7,722 nucleotides of DNA, taken from Burkholderiaceae bacterium (GTDB lineage: Bacteria > Pseudomonadota > Gammaproteobacteria > Burkholderiales > Burkholderiaceae_C). The notes below the pieces were generated by a model. That model was not told the DNA's origin, made no database searches, and saw nothing but the letters and a program-made list of their open reading frames with translations. The translations under genes were made by a program, and so were the position numbers. Below are positions 1 through 5,347 of the stretch, one piece after another; the first letter of the stretch is position 1, and each line of letters starts with the position of its first letter. The stretch is from contig JALRFN010000088.1 in assembly GCA_023268425.1 (NCBI GenBank), positions 1 through 7,722 on the forward strand, read 5' to 3'.

Positions 1-465
1 GTAAACGGTCACCGGCACGCCGTCGGGCACCGAGCCGCTGAGCACCAAAAACGAAACCTCATCTGCCCGCGCGTGCACCGCGTCCAGCGCTGCCTGCCAC
101 TCGCTGGCTTGCACCGCAGCCATGGGCAGAGTGAATCGGTAGTCAAGCCCTGTGTCGGTCTCTCGCACCGATAACGCCGTGCGCGTCTCGGCCACGGTTT
201 CAATAGGCACCCGGGCGACGCCTTCTTCGCGCAGCAACGCGTTCAAGCGATGCCCTGTCAGCCCACCCGCAAGGTAAACGGCCTCAACAGCAGTGCCCAA
301 GCGATGCAACACACGCGCCACATTGATGCCACCGCCACCAGGGTGAATTTGCGTGGGGCCACAACGCATCTTGTGGTCCGCGACCACATGGTCAATGCTG
401 GTGGCGGTGTCCAAAGCGGGGTTCAAGGTCAACGTGACCACGCGTGACGCCGGGGCTGCACTCAT
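1..465 (-). CDS. pfkB: PfkB-family 6-phosphofructokinase (Pfk-2 type), N-terminal part
   Basis: This is a sugar kinase of the ribokinase/PfkB superfamily, expected to phosphorylate fructose 6-phosphate to fructose 1,6-bisphosphate in the cytoplasm. Only 155 codons are inside the window; E. coli Pfk-2 has about 309 residues. What is visible matches Pfk-2 closely: TLTLNPALD at residues 11-19, KMRC at 32-35 (aligning with Lys27-Cys30 of Pfk-2), PGGGGINVARV at 42-52, AGGLTG at 66-71, and LSGSVPDGV at 142-150. The C-terminal GAGD catalytic/anion-hole motif would lie beyond the edge and cannot be checked. The ATG is one base after the azlD stop, with a weak GGTGGT ribosome site at 472-477, which suggests coupling to azlD. 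A 1-phosphofructokinase or tagatose-6-phosphate kinase is possible from family alone, but the GGGGIN and KMRC segments favour Pfk-2. Confidence 0.85.
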   Translation of the reverse strand, partial: MSAAPASRVVTLTLNPALDTATSIDHVVADHKMRCGPTQIHPGGGGINVARVLHRLGTAVEAVYLAGGLTGHRLNALLREEGVARVPIETVAETRTALSVRETDTGLDYRFTLPMAAVQASEWQAALDAVHARADEVSFLVLSGSVPDGVPVTVY

Positions 466-466
466 G

Positions 467-808
467 TCAAAACCACCAGCCTGGGTTGATCCACACCACG
501 TACAAACCGGTGCCGACAAAAATGCTCAGCAAGGCGTGACGCAACCACCATTGCAAGGCCATGACCACGCACACGCACACGAGTTCAGCCCACGGCCATT
601 GGGGGTGTTGCCCGTGTGCGCCCATCATGGCGTGCGCCAACAGCAGCGCCATGATCGCAGTGGGCAAGAAGGCGCGCACGCGTGCCACGACGGGGTGGTC
701 TTGTAGCCAACGCGCGGCAAAGAAAGGCAAGGCGCGCAAAACCCAGGTGACCGCGCCCATCAGTGCAATGGCGCCGACCACATATGCCGAGTCCAAGGCT
801 TGGTCCAA
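467..808 (-). CDS. azlD: AzlD-family branched-chain amino acid exporter subunit
   Basis: This is the small membrane partner of AzlC. Together the pair exports branched-chain amino acids (the family includes YgaZH of E. coli and BrnFE of Corynebacterium). From the proposed TTG start the protein has 113 residues, the usual AzlD size, with about four hydrophobic segments. It carries the family motifs TWVLRALPFF (21-30) and LPTAIMALLL (48-57). An in-frame ATG at 853 would give 128 residues, but it lies inside azlC, adds a polar, non-membrane leader and lacks a clear ribosome site. The TTG at 808 follows a strong GGGGAG by six bases and lies one base after the azlC stop, so I prefer it. The C-terminal end is rich in tryptophan. 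The family call is firm; the substrate is inferred from the family. Confidence 0.88.
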   Translation of the reverse strand: MDQALDSAYVVGAIALMGAVTWVLRALPFFAARWLQDHPVVARVRAFLPTAIMALLLAHAMMGAHGQHPQWPWAELVCVCVVMALQWWLRHALLSIFVGTGLYVVWINPGWWF

Positions 809-809
809 G

Positions 810-1487
810 TCAATCTCCCCTGCGGCGACTGGGCCACAGCGCAGCGACCACAACGACCACGGCCATGGACAACATCAAAGATTGTTGCGGCCACAACCAA
901 CGCAAAGGAAAGTAAGCCAGCAAGGCCACGGCCACGCTGTCCAGGCGTTGGTGCGCGCGCAACTGCTCGACCAAAAGCACGGCAAACAAAGCCGTCATGG
1001 CAAAGTCCAAACCAGCGAATTGCAGTTTGGCCGCAGCGCCCAAGGCCGCGCCCAGCATGGTCCCAAGCACCCACCACATTTGGTTCAGTGCCCCTAACAA
1101 GACCATGCGCTCAGGCGCAGTGGACTCTGGCAGGGTCGTGACCACGGCGTAGGTTTCGTCGGTCAGTGAGAAGGATTGATACAACCGGGCCCATGGCTTT
1201 TCGGGGCGGCGCTTGAGCAGAGACAAGCCGTAAAACACGTGGCGAAAGTTGATCACCAAGGTCGCCAAAGCCAGCGTGCCCAATGAGGCGCCCGCCGCGA
1301 TCAGCGGCACCATCATGAACTGCGCGGCTCCCGCGTACAGCCAGAGACTCGCCAAGAGTGGCATCCACCACTCAGCGCCGGCTTGCATGAACAAAAAACC
1401 AAACACCGCCCCCAATGGCACATAGCCCATGGCCACCGGAATCGACAGACTCAGGTGGTCTAACCAAGAGGCGGAGCGCTGGGTCAT
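810..1487 (-). CDS. azlC: AzlC-family branched-chain amino acid exporter, large subunit
   Basis: This is an inner-membrane protein of 225 residues, the normal AzlC length, and the large subunit of the AzlC/AzlD exporter for branched-chain amino acids. Family signatures in order are GYVPLGAVFG (21-30), SLWLYAGAAQFM (47-58), NFRHVFYGLSL (80-90), LTDETYAV (108-115) and a W-rich LNQMWWVLGTMLG segment (134-146). Hydrophobic helices alternate with short polar loops, and a run of valines sits in the last helix before an arginine-rich end (PSRRRGD), consistent with a cytoplasmic C-terminus. The start ATG overlaps the stop of the upstream SIMPL gene (ATGA), and the stop is one base from the azlD start. 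No good ribosome site precedes it, so translation probably depends on coupling to the upstream gene. Confidence 0.93.
   Translation of the reverse strand: MTQRSASWLDHLSLSIPVAMGYVPLGAVFGFLFMQAGAEWWMPLLASLWLYAGAAQFMMVPLIAAGASLGTLALATLVINFRHVFYGLSLLKRRPEKPWARLYQSFSLTDETYAVVTTLPESTAPERMVLLGALNQMWWVLGTMLGAALGAAAKLQFAGLDFAMTALFAVLLVEQLRAHQRLDSVAVALLAYFPLRWLWPQQSLMLSMAVVVVVAALWPSRRRGD
815..820 (-). promoter_or_regulatory. Shine-Dalgarno site deciding the azlD TTG start
   Basis: GGGGAG lies within the last codons of azlC, six bases before the TTG at 808. It is among the best ribosome sites in the window and supports the non-ATG start of azlD, directly after the azlC stop codon. Confidence 0.6.
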
Positions 1488-2191
1488 CGCAGCCGAATGC
1501 GCCCGCTCACGCGGACATTGATCACGTCATTGCCAGCTTGTACAGGCACGGCCACGTCTTCTTCGGCCACCAAAGCACGCGCCATCATCACGGGATGACC
1601 CGGGTTGTTCGCCACGTCGCTGCCCACGTTGGCCTCCAACAATTCATAAGCACCATAACCAAACGCCTTGCTCACACTGGCCGCCTGCGCTTGAAAGGCC
1701 GCGATGGCTTCCAAGCGCAAGGCCTCGCGGGTTTTGCGCTCCAAGGCGCTGCTGACGCTGAAATCAACGGAGACAGCGACGAGGTCGCGCAGCTTCGCCG
1801 AGGCCTGGCCGATCAAACCAAAATCACGGCCACTGAGCACCAACTCGGCTGTGCCTTGCCAGCCACGCACCGAACCGGAATTGCTGTAGCGCGGCGACAC
1901 ATGAAAAGCGCCTGTTTGCACCTGCAAGGCTTCACCGCTGGCCATGCCCTGGACCGCACCAAGGGCTTGCTGCAAGCGCTGCTTGAGTTCGGCTTGTACG
2001 GCGGGTGCATCGGCGCCGTCTTTGCGCACGGCAAAGCGCATGCTCAACCAATCTTGCGCCACCGACTTTTGCGCCGACGCACTCAGCGTGACTTCACGCT
2101 GAGCCTCTGCGCCGACAGACAGCGGCGCCACTGCGAGCAGTGTGCAAGCCAGCGTTGCGTTGAACCAAGCCCTGACCCATGACTTTTTCAT
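1484..2191 (-). CDS. SIMPL-domain (DUF541) periplasmic protein
   Basis: This is a 235-residue secreted protein of the SIMPL / DUF541 family (related to Brucella BP26/OMP28 and E. coli YggE). Its biochemical role is not established; family members have been linked to oxidative stress and envelope functions. Residues 1-28 form a typical signal peptide: MKK, a basic/polar N-region, a hydrophobic core TLACTLLAVAPL, and a likely cleavage after SVGA. The SIMPL domain fills the remainder, with the conserved central segment SPRYSNSGSVRGWQGTAEL (about 96-114), the VSVDFSVSS segment and a C-terminal INVRVSGRIRLR strand. A start nine codons upstream (2218) is open, but the ATG at 2191 has GGGGAG seven bases before it and begins the signal peptide properly. 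It follows ispF by 23 bases and overlaps azlC by four. There is no evident functional link to either neighbour. Confidence 0.85.
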   Translation of the reverse strand: MKKSWVRAWFNATLACTLLAVAPLSVGAEAQREVTLSASAQKSVAQDWLSMRFAVRKDGADAPAVQAELKQRLQQALGAVQGMASGEALQVQTGAFHVSPRYSNSGSVRGWQGTAELVLSGRDFGLIGQASAKLRDLVAVSVDFSVSSALERKTREALRLEAIAAFQAQAASVSKAFGYGAYELLEANVGSDVANNPGHPVMMARALVAEEDVAVPVQAGNDVINVRVSGRIRLR

Positions 2192-2198
2192 CTTGTTT

Positions 2199-2204
2199 CT
2201 CCCC
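2199..2204 (-). promoter_or_regulatory. Shine-Dalgarno site deciding the SIMPL-gene start
   Basis: GGGGAG lies seven bases upstream of the ATG at 2191, in the short gap after ispF. It favours this start over the ATG at 2218, which would overlap the end of ispF and put extra charged residues before the signal peptide. Confidence 0.6.
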
Positions 2205-2214
2205 TTTAAATAAA

Positions 2215-2706
2215 TCACTGCGCGCGCTCGGTCAACAAAACCACCGCTTGCGCTTCGATGCTCAAACCCGAACCGACTGGCCCCAGACCCTCCGCAGTCT
2301 TGGCCTTGATGTTGACTGCTGCTTCAGACACCTGCAACAAAGCCGCCAACCGAGCCCGCATGGCCGCTTTGTGAGCGGCCAGCTTGGGCGCTTGTGCAAC
2401 CACCGTGGTGTCGACGTTGACCACCGTCCATCCAGCGGCATGGACTTGGCTCAGCGCATGCATCAGCAAGGCCGCCGAGTCTGCGCCCGCATGCTGCGCA
2501 TCGGTGTCGGGAAACAGGGTGCCAATATCGCCCAAACCCGCCGCGCCAAGGAGCGCATCGATGACGGCGTGCAACAAGGCGTCGGCGTCCGAGTGGCCCA
2601 GCAAGCCCTTGTGGTGAGGAATCTCCACTCCGCCCAAAACCAGACGCCGCCCCTGCACCAGCAAATGCGTGTCCCAGCCTTGGCCAATGCGCATGGCTGC
2701 ACTCAT
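2215..2706 (-). CDS. ispF: 2-C-methyl-D-erythritol 2,4-cyclodiphosphate synthase
   Basis: IspF is the cytoplasmic enzyme that converts 4-diphosphocytidyl-2-C-methylerythritol 2-phosphate to the 2,4-cyclodiphosphate, releasing CMP, in the MEP isoprenoid pathway. The 163 residues match the family length. Metal ligands are visible: Asp12 and His14 in IGQGWDTH, and His46 in the block running from HSDADALLHAVIDALLGAA into GLGDIGTLFPDTD (equivalent to Asp8, His10 and His42 of E. coli). The nucleotide-binding regions VDTTVVAQAPKL (98-109) and NIKAKTAEGLGPVG (132-145) are intact. The ATG at 2706 overlaps the ispD stop as ATGA and has GGAGAG five bases upstream inside ispD. A second ATG at 2694 is possible, but the ribosome site fits the first. 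The ispD-ispF pair catalyses non-consecutive steps of one pathway; ispE is not in the window. Confidence 0.97.
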   Translation of the reverse strand: MSAAMRIGQGWDTHLLVQGRRLVLGGVEIPHHKGLLGHSDADALLHAVIDALLGAAGLGDIGTLFPDTDAQHAGADSAALLMHALSQVHAAGWTVVNVDTTVVAQAPKLAAHKAAMRARLAALLQVSEAAVNIKAKTAEGLGPVGSGLSIEAQAVVLLTERAQ

Positions 2707-3431
2707 GTTCGCTCTCCAGTCATTTGTTGGGCACGCAACACCGCCTCGGCCAGCGCAAAGTCGGATGGATAGGTGACTTTGACGTTCATCGCTGCACCCT
2801 CCACCAGCAACGGCGCCGCGCCAGCGCGCTCCATCGCGCTGGCCTCATCGGTGATGCCACTCAGGTCACCAGACAAGGCCTCGAACAAAGCGCCCAAGCG
2901 AAACATCTGCGGTGTTTGCGCCAACCACTTGTCGCTGCGCGCCAGGGTCTGGGCCACGCGCCCTTGCGCATCGGCCTGCTTCAAGGTGTCGGGCAGCGGC
3001 AGGGCCAGTAGACCCCCTTGGCCATCACGCAGACACGCCTGGACCAAGGCCTGCACATCGCTGGGGCGCAGCAAACAGCGCGCCGCGTCGTGCACCATGA
3101 CCCAATCGTGTTGCGCAGCGCCGGTGTCGAGCAAATGCGCCAAGCCGGCCCGCACCGAAGCGGCCCGCGAATCGCCGCCGCGATGCAACAACTCGTAGTC
3201 TCCTGGTGGCAGCGGCCAGGCACGATCATCCGGCGCCAACACCACGATGCACCGTGACAACACAGCCAGCGGCGCAAAAGCCGCCAGCGTGTGCGCAACC
3301 AATGGCTTTCCCGCCAGCGGCATGTACTGCTTGGGTTGCCCGGCACCCGCGCGCGTGCCCACGCCTGCACAAGGCATGACCAAATGCACCTGAGGTGCTG
3401 GCGTTTGAGCGGGTTGGTGGGTATCTGCCAT
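2703..3431 (-). CDS. ispD: 2-C-methyl-D-erythritol 4-phosphate cytidylyltransferase
   Basis: IspD transfers CMP from CTP to 2-C-methylerythritol 4-phosphate, the third step of the MEP pathway, in the cytoplasm. The 242 residues contain all expected elements: the CTP-binding loop PCAGVGTRAGAGQPKQY (20-36) with Arg27 and Lys34 at the positions of the E. coli catalytic Arg20 and Lys27; GGDSRAASV (85-93); VHDAAR (113-118); DTLK (148-151); AQTPQMF (171-177); TDEASAME (194-201); and NVKVTYPSDFALAE (216-229) with the conserved Lys218. The first 14 residues are a proline/glutamine-rich extension before the Rossmann strand. The ATG at 3431 has no convincing ribosome site, but no better start is seen. 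It lies 61 bases after the adhesin-like gene with no clear terminator between them, and overlaps ispF by four bases. Confidence 0.97.
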   Translation of the reverse strand: MADTHQPAQTPAPQVHLVMPCAGVGTRAGAGQPKQYMPLAGKPLVAHTLAAFAPLAVLSRCIVVLAPDDRAWPLPPGDYELLHRGGDSRAASVRAGLAHLLDTGAAQHDWVMVHDAARCLLRPSDVQALVQACLRDGQGGLLALPLPDTLKQADAQGRVAQTLARSDKWLAQTPQMFRLGALFEALSGDLSGITDEASAMERAGAAPLLVEGAAMNVKVTYPSDFALAEAVLRAQQMTGERT

Positions 3432-3492
3432 CAGGCCGGATTATGGCCGCTGCGTTGGCAGCATCGCGACAGTGAAGTCGCCCGAACAGTGC

Positions 3493-5136
3493 TCAGGCAA
3501 GGCCCCAGTGCGCCGCCAGGCTCAAGTCTTGCCACAACAGCGCGTGCTGGCCCGAGGCGTCGTGAGCCGCGCCTTGTTGCAACACGTCAAACTGGGGGTT
3601 GAGCAGCGTGGCCTGATGCACGGCTGGGGTCAAATCAACGCGCGCGATGCCCCAGTCGCTCAGGCGCTTGAGTTCTGGGGCCGAGATCACACCGTCTTGG
3701 TCAAGGTCCTGCCACACGCCCAGCACGTCGAAAAACGGATCTTGCGCGTCCAACACGGCGTCTTGGTTGCTGTCCCCGAATGTGCGCACGCCCGCCAACA
3801 CCGACACCTCTGGCCAGGCACTCAAGTCCGCAGCCGACAAGCCTCGACCCACAAGCGCGTTGCTCCAATCGCTCACCAAAACGCCGTCCTCAGGACCCAC
3901 CCAAGCCTGAGCATCGAGCACACCATCGCCATTGAAATCAGCACGCAACACTGAAGCGGCGATGGCACCGTCACCATTCAAATCAAAGGCCAACGCCGGG
4001 CTACCCCAGCGCAGCAACTGTTCGCCATCGCTGCTGGTGCCGTCGCTTTCGGTGATGCGCACCTGCAGCACCCGTGTGCCTCCGGCGTCTGCCGCCTGCG
4101 TTGACTCCCAGTGTGCACCGGCCACCAAGTTGGGTAAATCATCCGCCTCGAGGGCAAGGCTGGACGTACAGGTCAACCGCGCACCGTCCCATTGCCAGGC
4201 CCAGGTGTGACCGCTGGCCTGCAATTCGCCGGAGCCCGACGCTGCATCCAGAGGCAAGCGCAAATCACCCAACCACAAGACTTCGCCGCTTGAGGCTGGC
4301 GCACCAGTCAACGCGAAGCTGACTTGCACGCCTGGTGGGCTGCTGCCGCCAAAGCCCAGACTCAGGTCCGCCAAGTCAAAACGCCAAACCGGGGCTTGTC
4401 GTCCATCCACGTCAACATAGGTCAACTCATAAGTCCCCGTGTTGCTGAGCAAGTTGGTGAGGTCAAAATCAGCAACAAAGGCGCCCGCGTCATCGGCCGT
4501 GGTGGTGTAAACCGTCACGCCGTCTGGCGCACTGACCCGGATCAGTGCGCCCGGTGTCGCGCTGCCTTCGACATTCAACTGGCCGTCGCCATCCGTATCC
4601 CCAAACACCCGCACCGAAGCCACCGCCAAAGGCGGCGGCGAGGCTGCCGGCACGCCAACGGCTGTTGCACTGGCGGCCCAATCTGCCCAAACCGAGCCCA
4701 CGCCGAGGGTTCCACCGAAAGCGACAACTGAGTCCGGTGCTTCGCTGGTCGGTGCTTCGCCGCGCAAGTGCAAATCGATGGCCTGACCTGGCTGCAAGTT
4801 GTAGTCGTAAACACTCAAGGGTTGTTGCGCCTGCACGTAGGGCACGCCAGCCAAATCAGTGAGTACAAAACCTTCACCACGCTTGTCCACTGCGAAATAG
4901 TCCTCAATGATGAAGTCTGACTCGCCAGTGTGGCCCTCGTGTCGCACCAACACGTGCAAATCATCCCCCTCGCGCTTGATGCCAATCGGCACCCCCAGAC
5001 GTTCGCCTTTGGGCCCATGGATGGCGTAGCGAAGTCCCGGGTTCGCCTCAACGCGCACGGGGTACTGGTGGTTGGCCTGCAAGACAGCGAGAAAGCCCCG
5101 CGCGTCACGCAATGTGAGGAACACCCGAACCATCAT
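3493..5136 (-). CDS. Compact calcium-binding, type I secretion adhesin-like protein (BapA-prefix-like N-terminus)
   Basis: This 547-residue protein is of unproven function; it looks like a shortened form of the giant type I secreted adhesins. Residues 1-128 resemble the BapA-prefix-like N-terminal domain (IKREGDDLHVLV at 53-64, FIIEDYFAV at 75-83, GFVLTDLAGVPY at 89-100). A small-residue linker (135-175) follows, then one bacterial Ig-like module (176-253) opening with the acidic loop DTDGDGQLNVEG. Residues 254-380 are unrecognised. The end (383-547) has the pattern of giant calcium-binding adhesins: FDLNGDG, DFNGDGVLDAQAWVGPEDGVLVSDW, FGDSNQDAVLDAQD, and VWQDLDQDGVISAPELKRLSDWGIARVDL. No Sec signal peptide or GGxGxD RTX repeats are present, so export by a type I system through the C-terminus is an inference; no transporter is nearby. 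An upstream in-frame ATG at 5361 would overlap mfd and add 75 codons full of AGG, AGA, ATA and TTA, which are rare in the neighbouring genes, so I reject it. The ATG three bases further on (5133) is equally possible. Confidence 0.75.
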   Translation of the reverse strand: MMVRVFLTLRDARGFLAVLQANHQYPVRVEANPGLRYAIHGPKGERLGVPIGIKREGDDLHVLVRHEGHTGESDFIIEDYFAVDKRGEGFVLTDLAGVPYVQAQQPLSVYDYNLQPGQAIDLHLRGEAPTSEAPDSVVAFGGTLGVGSVWADWAASATAVGVPAASPPPLAVASVRVFGDTDGDGQLNVEGSATPGALIRVSAPDGVTVYTTTADDAGAFVADFDLTNLLSNTGTYELTYVDVDGRQAPVWRFDLADLSLGFGGSSPPGVQVSFALTGAPASSGEVLWLGDLRLPLDAASGSGELQASGHTWAWQWDGARLTCTSSLALEADDLPNLVAGAHWESTQAADAGGTRVLQVRITESDGTSSDGEQLLRWGSPALAFDLNGDGAIAASVLRADFNGDGVLDAQAWVGPEDGVLVSDWSNALVGRGLSAADLSAWPEVSVLAGVRTFGDSNQDAVLDAQDPFFDVLGVWQDLDQDGVISAPELKRLSDWGIARVDLTPAVHQATLLNPQFDVLQQGAAHDASGQHALLWQDLSLAAHWGLA

Positions 5137-5164
5137 CCCGAGTTCCGAGATGCCCGAGCTCGGG
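5137..5164 (-). repeat. CCCGAG/CTCGGG hairpin elements just upstream of the adhesin-like start
   Basis: Plus-strand 5152-5165 is a perfect 14-base palindrome (GCCCGAGCTCGGGC). In the minus-strand transcript its left arm CCCGAG (5164-5159) could pair with the adjacent CTCGGG (5158-5153), with CTCGGA (5149-5144, one mismatch), or with the CTCGGG (5142-5137) that directly touches the start codon. These structures exclude one another, and the last would cover the ribosome-binding region. The repeats are plain in the sequence; a regulatory role is inference. Confidence 0.4.
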
Positions 5165-5186
5165 CGAGAAGAGAAATACGCATCAC

Positions 5187-5215
5187 TTGGTAACAAGATG
5201 GTGGTTATTAATAAT
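5187..5215 (+). promoter_or_regulatory. Candidate sigma70 promoter for mfd
   Basis: TTGGTA (5187-5192, 4/6 to the -35 consensus) and AATAAT (5210-5215, 5/6 to the -10 consensus) are separated by 17 bases. This is the most AT-rich part of the window. Transcription would start near 5222, giving mfd a leader of about 125 bases. The assignment is by consensus only. Confidence 0.4.
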
Positions 5216-5219
5216 ACCA
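5211..5219 (-). promoter_or_regulatory. Candidate extended -10 promoter for the adhesin-like gene
   Basis: Read on the minus strand, 5219-5211 gives TGGTATTAT, an extended -10 (TGnTATAAT with one mismatch). No good -35 hexamer precedes it, as is common for extended -10 promoters. Transcription would start near 5204, leaving about 68 bases before the ATG at 5136. It overlaps the mfd promoter candidate on the other strand. Confidence 0.35.
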
Positions 5220-5300
5220 AGGTTCTTATCAGACCCGGAAATGGCCTCCCACCGCTCGCGGATTCCGGGGCCTCAATCGGGCTCTCTACAATCCTCACAC

Positions 5301-5326
5301 CCCCAAGGCGCTCGCGTTGGGGTTTT
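5301..5326 (+). terminator. Terminator-like hairpin in the mfd leader
   Basis: CCCCAA (5301-5306) pairs with TTGGGG (5317-5322), with two further C-G pairs inside after a GG bulge, and is followed at once by TTTT (5323-5326). The shape is that of a short intrinsic terminator, but the T-run is only four long. It ends 21 bases before the mfd ATG and downstream of the promoter candidate, so it could act as an attenuator or simply be a leader hairpin. Confidence 0.3.
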
Positions 5327-5347
5327 GGACTTTCCGAGCCCCAATCC

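Larger units (their letters stand above)
5186..5221. repeat. Inverted repeat CTTGGTA...TACCAAG in the divergent promoter region
   Basis: Seven-base arms (5186-5192 and 5215-5221) flank a 22-base AT-rich spacer that contains the palindrome TTATTAATAA. The arms overlap the promoter candidates for both divergent genes, so a regulator bound here could act on both. It could also be chance similarity created by the -35-like TTGGTA on each strand. Confidence 0.35.

Noticed and set aside
561..1097. A 178-codon plus-strand open frame, opposite azlC and azlD.
   Set aside because: Its composition is dominated by His, Gln and Lys from antisense reading of membrane-helix codons; it has no family motif or ribosome site.
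1415..2182. A 255-codon open frame on the plus strand opposite the SIMPL gene and the start of azlC.
   Set aside because: It is a histidine- and arginine-rich shadow with no recognisable domain, opposite genes with clear family signatures and ribosome sites.
2192..2218. Start of the SIMPL gene at the ATG at 2218.
   Set aside because: It would overlap the end of ispF without a ribosome site and prepend MIYLKGRN to a good signal peptide. The ATG at 2191 has GGGGAG at the right distance.
3435..3492. Possible rho-independent terminator between the adhesin-like gene and ispD.
   Set aside because: The two hairpins have stems of only five base pairs and no following T-run on the minus strand.
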